DNA from: Siderastrea radians
Lineage: Eukaryota > Cnidaria > Anthozoa > Scleractinia > Rhizangiidae
Assembly (NCBI GenBank): GCA_964017195.1
Contig: OZ024890.1
Location: 21,578,201 to 21,642,200, forward strand
Reading direction: 5' to 3'
DNA length: 64,000 nt
Shown here: positions 1 through 11,600 of the stretch, in pieces
Layout of the letters: every line of letters begins with the position of its first letter
How positions within the stretch are numbered: position 1 is the stretch's first letter
Notes under the pieces: generated by a model
The model's input: only the letters and a program-made list of their open reading frames with translations
What the model was told of the DNA's origin: nothing
The model's database searches: none
Made by a program: the position numbers and the translations under genes

Positions 1-2859
1 CCCCGCACTCCAGCAGGCCCTCCAAGATTGTCAGTAAGGACTCCACCGTGTAACGGCTACATGGGTACATAATATCTCCAAATTGTTGATGAATATACTT
101 GCGTTGCACTGTGTTAATAGACTGAGGGAAAACAAACTATATGTAAAAACGAATATTACTGAATTAACAACATATGACAGGGTGAGACAGTCCACTTCAT
201 CATCGAGAGAAGACGTCCATCTTTTCAGGCTGCCCTCTTTACTCGCCTTAAATTTCAACAAAGAATGTAAAGGAGGTACCTCTGTTGTCCACAAACAATT
301 CAAGGCTGGCATTTTCTACTTCTAGGGACCGTAAAAGGAACACCGTCACCAAACAAGCAACTTTTATCACGTCCAGGCTCCGCAGGGGGAACACCCGGAA
401 CTGTTTTGAGGTAAATAAATAAATAAATAAATAAATCACTTTACTTAGATATCAAAGGATTGGTATGTTTTTGAAGGTCTCGAGATCAATTTAGACGGTA
501 TCAACTATGCATGTCAGAATTTAGTACAGTTAAGAAGTGCTTAACCTTTTAACGGAAGGATGAACGTAAAATAAGATCAGAGAGAAGATGCAGTAATCCC
601 GCAATGCTTCACTCTAGAATGAACCCTGTTTTAAACGAACTTACTCGTGCTGTGTTTTGAAGGACGCATCTTCAGGGTGTGCACCTCACCAGGACAGCTA
701 ACACCCCTGGAAACTATGAAGCGACCACGCCCTCAGGCTTAGGAGCAACCGGAGCTTCATACTCTCCCATGAGCATGGGATCGCCTTCTCTGTCAACCAG
801 GTAAGTTAACATTAGCGATTCCCGTTTGTTGTTCGTCTGAATACTAGAGAACGAACCCACTCAATTAATTGGATAAAAAGAAAACTAACTCGCATGTTTT
901 TGTCACAAGCATTTTCTCGGGGTAAACTCTTTAAGTCTTAATATCAACATGGATGTTCTCCCCGCTATTCTCCATACATTTCACTGAGTACTAATTGGGA
1001 GAACTTGTTAAGTCATCAAGAGAATTCATCTTTGGTGATCATTTCCTCAATTCTCATGACCTTTGTGTGTTATGATGCACTGATATGATGAGGAGAAATT
1101 TGATGCTAATCACTATTGGGGCTTAAAGGGTTAACGCCTGTTACATCAGTGTGTTTCTTTTGAGTTCCGATTGGTTCATATAACATTGTTTGCGCCTTTC
1201 AAGATTAGTCAGATCGATTTCTTTTGTATGAGAACACTCAAAACTGGGTTATATACAAGACAGAATTACCTAATAATACTTTTAATAGCATTTAATAAGC
1301 AGCCACTTTTTTCAGTGCTAATATTGAGTCTGGGTGAGGGCTACCGTGCCGTTCAGTTTGTGTGTGACTCCATTAGTACGTGCCACACTATTGGAAAGGT
1401 AACCTTTTATACACCGCTTGGTTGAAAAGACTGGAGCTCAGCTTTCTCCAAAATGCTTACCGTATGTCCAAGCCTTTTCTTTGTTTGATTCGTACTCTCC
1501 TTCCAATAATGCTCATAAATTCTTCCACATTAAGATGTTAAGACGGAATCCATTAGGACATTGAGTAATTTCAATTTTCAGTGGACAAAAATCTTGTACC
1601 AGAATAATTTAAGATATATCGCATTCTTTTTTACATTTTTTGAGAGCTATGGATGTAATTTGTTATCTGTAATAACCCCAAATACAATTTCGTATGGGAG
1701 CCCGAGAAGATAAATTTCAAATTTCACAAAATGAAATCTTACGCATAAAAATTTACCAATTTTACCCGTGTTTACACAATTCCTATGAAATTTGAAAATT
1801 AATTTCAAGGGTTCCCATAAGAAATTGTCTTTGGTGTTATTACAGATAACTAATTACGTCTATAGCTCTTAAAAAGTGTAAAAAAGAATACGATAAACTT
1901 TAAATTATTCTGGTACAAGGTTTTTGTCCACTGATTACTCAATTTCCTGATGGATTCCGTCTTAATTCCTTACGCTTTCAGATCGTGCACATCAAGTAAT
2001 AGTAGGCTGAGTAACAGATCCCAGTACACCACTCCATCATCTTCTCAAGGAGTTGCGACACAACTGAGTTCTACTCCTCACCACACAGACCGCTGTACCC
2101 GTACGTACAAATTTTGTTTGGCTTAAAACGTGATAACTCAAAGCTTGAAGTGAGCAATATCCCTAGCGGCATATACTATTACAGTGATTGTAGCCCCTGA
2201 TATGTCAAACGTTCCTCTTGACGGTTGGTTGAGCGGGTTGCCTATAATTAACTGTATCCTATAAGGTTTACACCAAACAAACATGAGAGCGCAGTTAAAA
2301 TGTTCAACTTGTAAACAACAACAACACGCAAGCAGAGAAAGGTTGCGCTTTACGATTCCATGCGATAGAAGGAATCAGCTAGTGACCCTATGCAGCCCCA
2401 GCCCCCTAAAAAAACACTTACAGAAAGGACTGCTGAAAAGCTTTTATTTGATGGTTACTCTAAATGTCTTATCCAGACTCAGAAAAGAAAGAACCAATCT
2501 ATGCACCACAACTGAACAGCACAACAGAAAGAACTTCTGACAAGCTGGTATTAAATGCTTTAGGAGACCATACTTCTGATGGTTTAAGGACAGGAGGGTA
2601 AGGTTTAAACGGTTCAGTAAACCAACTTTTAATTTTCCCTACAGAGGAAGATGAAATGATGACGCCCTCAAGTCAACTGGACTCTTCTAGACGACAAATC
2701 CAGGTTTCACAGACTATCGTCTTCTGTCAGTTTCTCTTTTTTTTTTTTTCATTTTTTTAATTTGTTCTTTTGTCGGTACTCTGACTTGTAGTTTGTTTTG
2801 TTTAACAGCTTAGATACCAACCACGATCAGCGGTAATAAACAAGCAGCCATTCGTGTAA
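1..2859 (+). CDS. 3' part of an unidentified Ser/Thr/Pro-rich protein gene (multi-exon)
   Basis: I do not recognise this protein. Five candidate exons keep one continuous reading frame across GT-AG introns: 1-33 (donor GTAAGG), 676-800 (donor GTAAGT), 1982-2100 (donor GTACGT), 2645-2703 (donor GTTTCA) and 2809 onward. Phases agree at all four junctions (0, 2, 1, 0). The last exon can end at an in-frame TAA (2857-2859), or be spliced at the GTAAGT at 2856 to an exon further on. The encoded stretch of about 125 residues is rich in Ser, Thr, Pro, Gln and Arg with no hydrophobic segment, so it is probably a disordered tail. The 5' part lies left of the window. The phase agreement is the main support; no domain confirms it. 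Confidence 0.4.
411..436. repeat. (AAAT)n microsatellite
   Basis: Six tandem AAAT units lie in the first intron of the left-edge gene (34-675). Nothing else was recognised in that intron. Confidence 0.8.
923..1134. repeat. Short MITE, family copy 1 (termini like TTAACCCTTTAAGCCC)
   Basis: The right end reads GGGCTTAAAGGGTTAAC and the left end is an imperfect inverse of it. The interior, with matches such as TTCTCCATACATTTC and GGTGAT.A.TTCCT, recurs at 25591-25787 and, reversed and partial, near 22195-22290. It is therefore a dispersed family and not unique sequence. Confidence 0.5.
1539..1965. mobile_element. Palindromic MITE flanked by TTAA
   Basis: The two halves are reverse complements over almost the whole length: 1541 onward (AGACGGAATCCAT) mirrors the segment ending at 1963 (ATGGATTCCGTCT), and the inner parts pair as well, for example GTGGACAAAAA with TTTTTGTCCAC. 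TTAA lies at both outer edges (1539-1542 and 1962-1965), which fits the target duplication of piggyBac or Kolobok elements. No coding capacity. It sits in an intron of the left-edge gene. Confidence 0.65.
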
Positions 2860-4089
2860 GTATTAATTTTAATTCGTTCTTTAGAAATTAAGCTGCCGGT
2901 CGGTTGGGTTTGTGGTTGGGGGAAGGGGTAGGGGGAGAGATCGTTACCTAATCAAAAAACAACATGATAAGGAGTTGTAACGTAGCAATCTCCAACAAAA
3001 AACGACGAATCGACTTTAACGATTTTTCGGACCAGATTTTGGCAATAAATGCTGCTTGTTTCTTCCATTGTTTTCCGATTTCCTTAATATGACCAATAAC
3101 TTGGCGTTTTTCTGATATATTTTCTTGTCTCGGAAAAAGCATATTAACTATAGGTAATTCTGAAGAATTTATTAATTTGTTTGCTCAGGTGCAATCTCAT
3201 AAAATCACCTGCATTATTTTCAGTATTTATTTTACAAAACATCTCCGTCTGGGCCTGTTTAAGTGTTTTTTTTTCGGCAATAAACTTGAACGGAACTAGG
3301 GTTTTTTAGATTTAATATCACCAAGTCCTTTTTCAAGTAAACGGAGGCAACACAAAATTCCCGCGCTTGAAAATAACTAAGTACGCCCACCAACCGAAAT
3401 TACTCATTGGACTAAAAAAGACACCTGGATGTTCAGTTGAGAAATTAGAATGACGAAAATCTTGAAAATTTCATTACTACCGGGACATTGCCGCTTTATT
3501 TGCTTTAGTTATCAGTCATTTAAACACTTTGACAGCGGCGTCACTGGTTCGTTGCTCGCTCCTTAGTGAAACACTAGTAAATTAACAGAAAGACTTCTCA
3601 TTTCCTCTAAATTGCATCAAACACTTGAGAATTATCGGCACCTCTTCAACAGTTCATCGTTTTAATAAGTCAGATTCATTTCCCTAAGCTTCAGACCAAG
3701 AAAGTAAGATCTCGGTGCAATGCTGTCAGAAATACATGATTACGGCTAAACATCATTTAAGGGAGCTCGAAATCAGGTGTGTGCAGCTGGAGCCAGGAAT
3801 AAGGTTTCGTTCGTTTAAACTTGAATTTTTAACCGACTTCACAACACATCAGGAAGGAAATAAGATGTCCGATTGAGAATAATTTAAGGCAATAAACTTC
3901 TACGGACGGTTCAAAAGTAATAAGCTCCCAGTGCGAATTTATATTATTCTCTGACACCTGTCCTTCATCTTGATAAGGGTTGCGTTTCCCGGCGTAATTA
4001 AGCTGATAAAATCCCTAAACCCTCGCCTGGAGGTTTCATTATAGGTTGTGACCCTACAAGACAGTTAAAATACTTACCAGTGGAAAACA
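2860..4089. other. Spacer without recognised gene
   Basis: AT-rich sequence between the last exon of the left-edge gene and the GPCR. I see no exon, repeat or RNA that I can support. The GPCR promoter presumably lies here. Confidence 0.4.
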
Positions 4090-5211
4090 ATGAAAACCCA
4101 AGAAGACTTAAACCATACATTGTCCATTGTAGAAGATGAGACGGAAAGTTCGACAGTGTATTCAGAGCCGGGTTATGTAACGGGAATCAAAGTGGCAGCG
4201 TACTGCATCATTATTGTAACTTCCTTGGTGGGTAATAGTCTTATTATAGCTATAGTGCACAAGAATTACAACCACCACATGAAGACACCAAACAACTTCT
4301 TCGTCGTGAACACAGCGGCTGCTGATATCCTAATCACCGTGTCCAGTGCATTAGAAGCCGTCATCACAGTGGCGTTGTCCAGCTGGCTGATCCAAGGGAC
4401 GTTTGGACATGTTCTGTGCAAACTGAAATCAGTGATTATGGCACTGTCAGCACTAGTGTCCACACAAAGCTTGGCCACGATGGCGGTGGATCGATTCATT
4501 GTGGTGTTCTTTCCTCTCAAGAGGATCATCGGGCGTCACGGCGCCTACTGCATGATTGCAATCATATGGATCACATCCATTGCCTTCACAGGCCCCATGG
4601 TGTTCGTAGCAGACGTGCAAGACATAAGAGGCAGCAGCGTGTGTTTCCTGACTTTTTGGGCCTCAGAATCGATCGAGAAATACTTCGTGTCGATATTCGT
4701 GTTGTTCAAATGCGCCCCACTGGTGATTCAGGGAGTGCTGTACACTGCAGTAATTCTGAAACTGTGCCTCAGAGAAACACCAGGGAATGAGCTTCATATT
4801 CCGAATCACCATCACTATCATACTGAGAAAATGAACAGGAGAATCATAGGCATGCTCATTGCTATTGTGCTGCTCTTTGCAATTTGCTGGCTTCCCATCT
4901 GGATTGAATCAATGCTCTGTTTCCAAAATAATACAAACAATGTTTGCCAGTCAGTGGATATCAACTTCCTCGTGTGGTTCTTGGCTTACAGCAAAAGCGC
5001 AATCAACCCGTGTATCTATTTCGTCTTTAATGAGACTTTTCGTCACGGGGCTTCAACAATGTGGTCGAAGATCGTTCACAGTCGCTCTCGTGGTATATCT
5101 CTGAGGCACAACCGAGTCACGCCTTTGCAAAATCGAGCCGCGGCATGTGTCGGAGAAAATACCAACACTGTCAACACTACAAGAACTGCACCTGCAAATA
5201 CAACAACTTGA
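4090..5211 (+). CDS. Single-exon rhodopsin-family (class A) G-protein-coupled receptor, neuropeptide-receptor-like
   Basis: The 373-aa reading frame has the full seven-helix class A plan. It shows GN in TM1 (residues 48-49), the TM2 Asp (D79), Cys110 before TM3 and Cys185 in the second extracellular loop as the expected disulfide, DRF at 134-136 in place of DRY, CWLP in TM6 (266-269) and NPCIY in TM7 (306-310). The N-terminus is short and acidic with one N-glycosylation sequon (N8). The third intracellular loop is His-rich (240-244) and the C-tail is Ser/Thr/Asn-rich. It should sit in the plasma membrane and signal through heterotrimeric G proteins. The layout is closest to peptide receptors (NPY/tachykinin/galanin-like), but the ligand cannot be read from sequence. 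An intronless gene is common for cnidarian class A receptors. The first Met precedes an acidic extracellular tail and TM1, so it is the natural start. Confidence 0.9.
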   Translation: MKTQEDLNHTLSIVEDETESSTVYSEPGYVTGIKVAAYCIIIVTSLVGNSLIIAIVHKNYNHHMKTPNNFFVVNTAAADILITVSSALEAVITVALSSWLIQGTFGHVLCKLKSVIMALSALVSTQSLATMAVDRFIVVFFPLKRIIGRHGAYCMIAIIWITSIAFTGPMVFVADVQDIRGSSVCFLTFWASESIEKYFVSIFVLFKCAPLVIQGVLYTAVILKLCLRETPGNELHIPNHHHYHTEKMNRRIIGMLIAIVLLFAICWLPIWIESMLCFQNNTNNVCQSVDINFLVWFLAYSKSAINPCIYFVFNETFRHGASTMWSKIVHSRSRGISLRHNRVTPLQNRAAACVGENTNTVNTTRTAPANTTT

Positions 5212-5421
5212 AACTGTTTCTGAAACGCATGCCGCAAAACGCTAGAATCTCGCCAAGAGTTTTTGTAAAGCTCGACTATTTTTCATTTAAGCTTCGTGTA
5301 ATTTTTCATTTTTAAATTAAGTTTACTTAACGAGATCCCAATATTTGGCTGTGTAATTGTTTTGTAGCATGGTGACGGTTAATATTATCGCTTTGTCTGT
5401 ACCTGTCACTTAATGTCATGT

Positions 5422-5427
5422 AATAAA
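5422..5427 (+). terminator. Polyadenylation signal AATAAA for the GPCR gene
   Basis: A canonical AATAAA lies 211 bases after the stop codon, in AT-rich sequence followed by T-rich stretches. Placement is right for a short 3' UTR. Confidence 0.5.
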
Positions 5428-7104
5428 ACTTCTAAGTCTTTAGTTACGTGACTACTTTTAAGTTTCTTTAGCCGAAATCTTTGCAAATGATGAGATTAAT
5501 GTTAAAAGCTATTGAACCTTACTCTAATTAGAAACCCGTTGCCAAAAAGGCAATAAGCACTTATTACTTCAATTTTCTTTTTTATGCCAATTTTAAATAC
5601 TAGTGCCTCTGTTGTTTCATCACACAGTGTACGCGCTTCGCTCAACAGGGCCAAGTGAAAAAACCATATACTTGAGAATAATTAGAGAGAACAACATTTA
5701 ACACCCTCAGAGCAGACAGACGTGAAAAGCATCGGTCTTAATTCCTTTCTCATGTGTTTTCGTCTAGGATGCCACGAGTGTAGGCATTCGATTCACGGGA
5801 CCAAACAAGAATTTTATGCCTGAGCAAAATTAGATCCAAAAGCATTCAGTGACATAGGGTGGACAAAATTAAAACTTTCACAATGGCGTAAATTTCCATT
5901 TTCACTGTTATCTTCCAGTTGTAAACTTTTTTTCATAATCGCACTAATGTGTCTATGCAAACTGACAAGGAAGAAGGCGGAAGAGAGAGGTGTACCATTA
6001 AGGTAAACGGTGCGCCTACCTTCTTTTCTCCACGTATTTCCTTCTCTGAGATTAGTCAGTTTTTCAAATAGATTTGTCATAGCATCATTTAGGAGGAACT
6101 TTTTAACAGGGTAGCTTTTTGTTTAACGGTCTCTTGATGCTCGGTGAGAGACATGAGAGCTAGAACCTTGAAGTTCTCACAAGTGGACATAAAAACACGT
6201 GATTCGGTGTCCTTTCGGTTCTCAACCACGAGGAAAGAAAACTCTATGTCGACTATCGGCTACTGAATTTCCGCTTTATCGCAAAATTACGGGCACTTAA
6301 TACATTACCAGTTTCTCTACCGCCATAAAAAGGGAATGTGATTTAGTGGAAATTTCAATTAGTTCTGTCAATGGCCGTCCCTGACTTACGATTGCAAATA
6401 TGTAATAATAAGAGTTATTTGAAATGCACAGCCTTAATCAGTTAATTTGATCTGCAATAAAAGTAATGAAGAAAAAGATAAGAAATGTCATAGGCAGAAG
6501 AGCAGGCAGGTCCAGAAGAAGTAAGGTCGACTTGACAAAACTTTTATTTCCCGACTGTTCAATTTGCATTGTCATTGAAATACAAGTAATTGCTTTCGTT
6601 TCTTCTGTGTGGGTCTAAAGGCTCTGAACATAGCCATTTACGTGAATGTGAGGACCCGTGCTTATGAGGGTCGAGATAATTGCATCCCGAGATGTCTTTC
6701 CTCTCGGCACAAATTTTCGTTTTCTTTTACATAAGTGGTTTCATCTTGGGATCGCTAAAAGCAGTTTTGGGGCTTACTCTTTTTCTCACAAACGTCTTGT
6801 ATTTATCCAGTATTCTAGGTTAAAACCAGTTCCGCACTACTATATTTGTTAGCTCCCGCCTCTTTGCGCTTATTTCGATTGCGAAATATTGCGCAATGCC
6901 ACGCAACTTTTCCCTATTTCTCGCGCTTCCTGCCCCCTCTTCCTTCGCCTCCCGTATACCTCCCGCTCCTTTTCCCCCGATCTCCCGCCCCCTGTCCCTC
7001 TTCACTAGGAAGACTAAGATCAGGTTTTTTGAAGTTAATGTCATGGCTATCTTGCTCATGGTCCAAAATGTCAGAAAGTTAGTAAGGGAAAAGCAAAGAG
7101 ATTC
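5428..7104. other. Spacer without recognised gene
   Basis: AT-rich sequence with no supported exon. A pyrimidine-rich stretch at about 6920-7000 gives long but low-complexity open frames on both strands. Confidence 0.4.
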
Positions 7105-7480
7105 AAATGTTTCCACAACAGGTACTTGCGGAGAATTCTGCCAGTATGGTGGCCGAATGTCATATTCACTATTGAAGTTACCGCCAGCTAGAAGTCTAGC
7201 TTGCATAACTGATATCATCAGGACGAGAAGATGGAGATGAATAAGACATGTACTTAGACTTGAACACAGTAATGATAGCCGCACTGTGGTTAACTGGACA
7301 CCAATAGGAAAGAGGACAGAAGGCCAAAAGACATCTAGAGACGAATAGTTGAGAAAGAGAAAGGTCATTTGGATGGAAGTCCCGGGCTGAAGTTGTACGG
7401 AAAGCCGAGAATAGGACGGAATGCTGCTTGTATACACCTGTTTTTTTTGTTTTGTTTAAACGTTGTCGGGAGAAACGTGT
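7105..7480 (+). pseudogene. Relic of a non-LTR retrotransposon (LINE) reverse transcriptase C-terminus
   Basis: Translated with frameshifts, the stretch resembles the conserved tail of LINE ORF2 proteins. It has a segment like RRWR.IRHVLRLEH followed by W.PIGKRTEGQKTSRDE, which matches the RRWRW.GHVLR...W.P.GKR..GRPKTTWRR signature. A second degraded block (WKS.AEVVRKAENRTEW) fits the next conserved part. There is a stop inside the signature (TGA at about 7236) and the frame changes at least once. No upstream reverse transcriptase core was seen, so this is a dead 5'-truncated copy. Confidence 0.55.
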
Positions 7481-8524
7481 AAACGATGGACAATACGACA
7501 CAATGGAACCCTAGGAAGATGGTACGGACAAGTTTGTTACTGGGTTTCGTTTCTTGATATTCGAAATATTTTTTTTCCATGATAATTTGAAGAGTAAATT
7601 AAGGCATGATAGAATTAAAGTAAATTAAGGCATGCTGAGTTATTATAATGTGCACGTGACTAAGAATAGAGGGAAGTATTCACGCTTCCCAGAGCACCAC
7701 TGGGCCGCATCGTCAATGATTTTATGCTTTTCACCCGAACACGTTTTTTAAATTTACGCGCCCTGTGCGATGCTTCGCACCCAAGGGAACTGTAAGCTGA
7801 CTAAGCTGTAATTGGCGAAAAATCGCATTGCGGAGATGACATCAGTCATCTCGGTACTTAGGACGGGGATGCAATCGTCCCGAGATTTGAAACCATGTAA
7901 ACATCAACAAAGAAACGATCAGATACCGAGATAAACAGATTCTGAGAATAAACTCTTCCCAGGGGGAGAATGATCCCGGCAGGAAAACACACATGTAAAC
8001 AGGCAGTTAGGTATCACTGAGTCCTCAGGTGTTGGTCTCAAGCCATCTCCTTATGGAGATAGATCCCATGAACTCGAAAAAGTAACAAAAATCGTGACAT
8101 TTGAAAATCGACTCCTGAGACTGGAAAAGCCATACAATCTAGGAAAATTTTACTCAAATCGATCTAAAGAGGTGCGTCATAAGTACTCTAAACAATGGCG
8201 GAAAACAAAGAATTCTCAAATCCTGTTCCGTGAACCTTTTAGGCATGACAACCTAGCTCGCTTGTTCTAGAAACGTTCTTCAACTTTGGTCTTGAGTTGT
8301 ATGGAATCCTGTCGCACATTGAACCTACAAGTGATTTCCCTAGCATGAACAGATTAAAAGAAAGAGTTTGTTATTACAGTTATAAGAGCATGTTCGCTTT
8401 GGTTTACTTTTGACGTGTTTTGTAAAGGTGCTGCTGCACTTAACAATGGTTAGTGCGGCTTGCATACTATCAGTTTGTTACAAAATTTAATGTTTTTAAC
8501 CTCTCTCTTATTCCCTTATTGTAG

Positions 8525-8604
8525 AACCACGCCCGCCATCACGCCACGTTGACCTGGACTATCTCAACCCGGTCACCAGGACTCAGGAATTTAAGGAGAA
8601 GTAA
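8525..8604 (+). CDS. Possible terminal exon, unassigned
   Basis: A good acceptor (TTATTGTAG) is followed by 26 GC-richer codons, starting after two bases, that end at TAA (8602-8604). It could be an alternative last exon of the left-edge gene, but its phase does not match the donor at 2856 unless another exon lies between. Chance is a real alternative. Confidence 0.18.
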
Positions 8605-11600
8605 ACAAGTACTAAAACTGTAGGAAAATTAGACTCTGACAAATTCAAGTGTCGTTGAGTTCTTACACTGTAAAAAATCTAATAAAACTTATAATCACGT
8701 CACGTTACTGGCATATTAATATGTTTTCTTTGATTACGTTTGTTGTAATCTGTAAATGTTGCCTAACATTTGGCGACTGGGTTTTCGTGCAAGTCGTCTC
8801 ATGTGATATCATTATCACTCCGAGATAAAAAGTTCTTTCATAGAAACGTTTACCTCATAACATAAACGTCGATAGCTTTTTGACCAATCGTATAATCATT
8901 TCTCTCGCTGTTTCGTACATTTGTTAATCGGCCATTAGTGCCCTGCATAAGCGCACGAAAAAACCTCTGGTTCTGACGTGCCTGGTTGCATAAAACCTAC
9001 ACAAAAAGGGACATTTTCCAGGCTGATATACATCGTATTATCTTTGGTGCGACCAGGAGCTCACTTTGTGCCTGATTAATCACCTTAAAACATGAAAAAA
9101 AAAAACCAAAATCAAGAAAAACATGGAAATATTAAGAGGACAAAATAGTGGATAATCATTCAACATTCCTACGCACTGTCATAAAATTAAATTCGATGAT
9201 TTAGAATCCATTTCCATCTTATCCATCCTTGTAATCGTGTACTTTATCCCCAGACTACTATTATTGTCAAGACTGCCCCTAAGTTGCGGATGTTTTAACC
9301 TTTAGGAATTAAGATTTCAAAGAAACGTTTTCACGACGTCGTTAGGAAATCCTTTGATGCAAACAGTAACAATTTGACCAATCGCCGTCAAGCGGTCTCC
9401 TTTTATATCGCCACTGACATTTGGAAAGATCTTCCCTTTAATATGCCTCAATATTTTGTAAAAAACAAAACAACCCTAGTTGTCAAAGTGACCGCTCCCT
9501 CTGTCGCATCATCAAGAAATTCCAGCAGAAAATTCTTTTGCCAAACAATCTGTGTGATCAAATGGTAAAAAATTCAGAGCAATGAAATTACCTTTAGACC
9601 GAGAGTAGCACATCTATTACAGCGACGCAAACCTAAGCAAAGCTTTTACCTCGTGAAAAGAAAAATGAAAACTTTATTGTATCCATTCCCATAGCAACTG
9701 GCAATCGTGTTGTAACAAATATAAACTCGTAAACAATTTCCATGGCAACGTCACCTTAGCAACCAACATTGTTTCAGGGGCCCGTTTCTCGAAACTCCCG
9801 ATAACTTTCCGGGCCCGGTAAGTATTTTTTCGAGCTCATTTATTTATCGGCTAATGGCTAATATTGGTGCAAACTTAGCGATATGCTTCACGAAATTATA
9901 AAGATTAAAATTCAGCTTTCAAAATCAATAAAAGTTGTATAGCTACTGAAGAATATTGTGCACCTAAAATAGTTTTCGGGCCCGGAAAGTTATCGGGAGT
10001 TTCGAGAAACGGGCCCCTGAAAACATGGCGACATTAAAAACAATCGCTTTGACGATGAAACACGAGATAAGAATAAGAAGGAAAAAACAAGTTATGACAG
10101 TCACTGCATATGTTGCTATGTGGAATGACGTATGACTGGTCAGTTAAAATTTTCATAGTGGATTATCTCTTCCTATAGCAACTGATAATCGGGTTAGAAA
10201 CCATTTTAAACACGCTCCCAAACATGGCACTAAAAATGCGATTTTTTTTATTAGTCAGTCAAATAGGCTGTCTGCACACCGTTATAGGCCATAATACAAG
10301 CAAAAACAAATATAGCTTTCGAGGCAATGAACAGCCTTTCTTAACAAGCAGCAATGTTTCTGAGACACGGTAGAATGAAAAGAAACCACTTGGCCAGTGA
10401 AACAAATGATGGAAAACAAGAAAAACAAAAACAAGTTTATTATGTGACATCACACAGGATATGCTGCTATGTAACCGTTATTCTACGAGCGCGCACTGGA
10501 TATGAGGTGATTGATAACCAACGAAGCACATGGCGCCGAGCCGGTTCACAGGTAGCCCAAGCGTAATATAAGAATTTGTATGGAATTCCCATCGAAAATA
10601 AATAAGATTTAAAAAGTGAAGCCACTTTATAAATAGATAAAATGTTACCTGGTGTTGTATTTTGACCTTCTGTGAAGGTTTAGCGTCACTGGAGAGGTTT
10701 TTGGTCGTCTACCCTAACAGTGTTTACGACCAAGAAAAGCTTCTTTATTTATCGATGGGAATTGATTTCTAGGGTATCCAACGGTTCGTTTCGGAGATCG
10801 GGATCGGAGAATATCTATTCGGATGAAAAAATCGCCTGAAATATTATTCGGAATTATAATTGCAGTGAAAACTAGGGATTTCTTTGGATCACCTCGGACT
10901 TTCGTAACAAGAGGACCTATTAATTCCCGTTGTTTTCAGATGGACAAATAGGCCGTTTAGGGTAAAAAATAAGATCAGCTAGCATTTTCGGAGAGCCAGC
11001 AGCAGCTCGGTAATTCGGCGGATAGGATTCTGTTTCCTAATATTTTCTGCAGCTTAAATTTTCAGCTATAAACGCCGAAAAGATCAACCTGCGTTAGCTT
11101 ATACACAAATTGATAAAATTTTCTCGTTGGGTGCCCGTCATAGTTCGATTTTCCATACAAACTTTTATATTAGGCTTGCGCTACCTGTGGCCGGTTATGA
11201 CTTGCTTCAAATAAAAAAAAGGGCGAGAGGAGTACTTGTTTATTGAGTTTTCTGTATCGGTAATCGTTGCCACATCATTCTTTTCGCCATATTTTTGGAT
11301 GGCACGTTTGCTTCGCGGCGTAAACTTTTGAACGCCGCTGCAGTTGACATGGGATCCAAGTAAAAAGCAGGTTTATTCGCTGGGAATCTTTGTGCAGAGA
11401 ACACTGAGAAGGCTGGAAATTCAATAACCTAGATGAAGTATTTATTAAAGAGAAATGACGTGTGTCTGATCAGATGAAATGATTTTATAAATCAGAGTTA
11501 TCAACGCCCATAGTTATCCCGCTATCTCCTCCCATGCAAGATTGTTTTGAAAACAACCTGGTTGTCATAGTGATAGCTCACTCTGCCACCACATGAAATC

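Noticed and set aside
6820..7437. 205-aa minus-strand open frame
   Set aside because: Low-complexity and antisense to the LINE relic; no domain or splice signal supports it.
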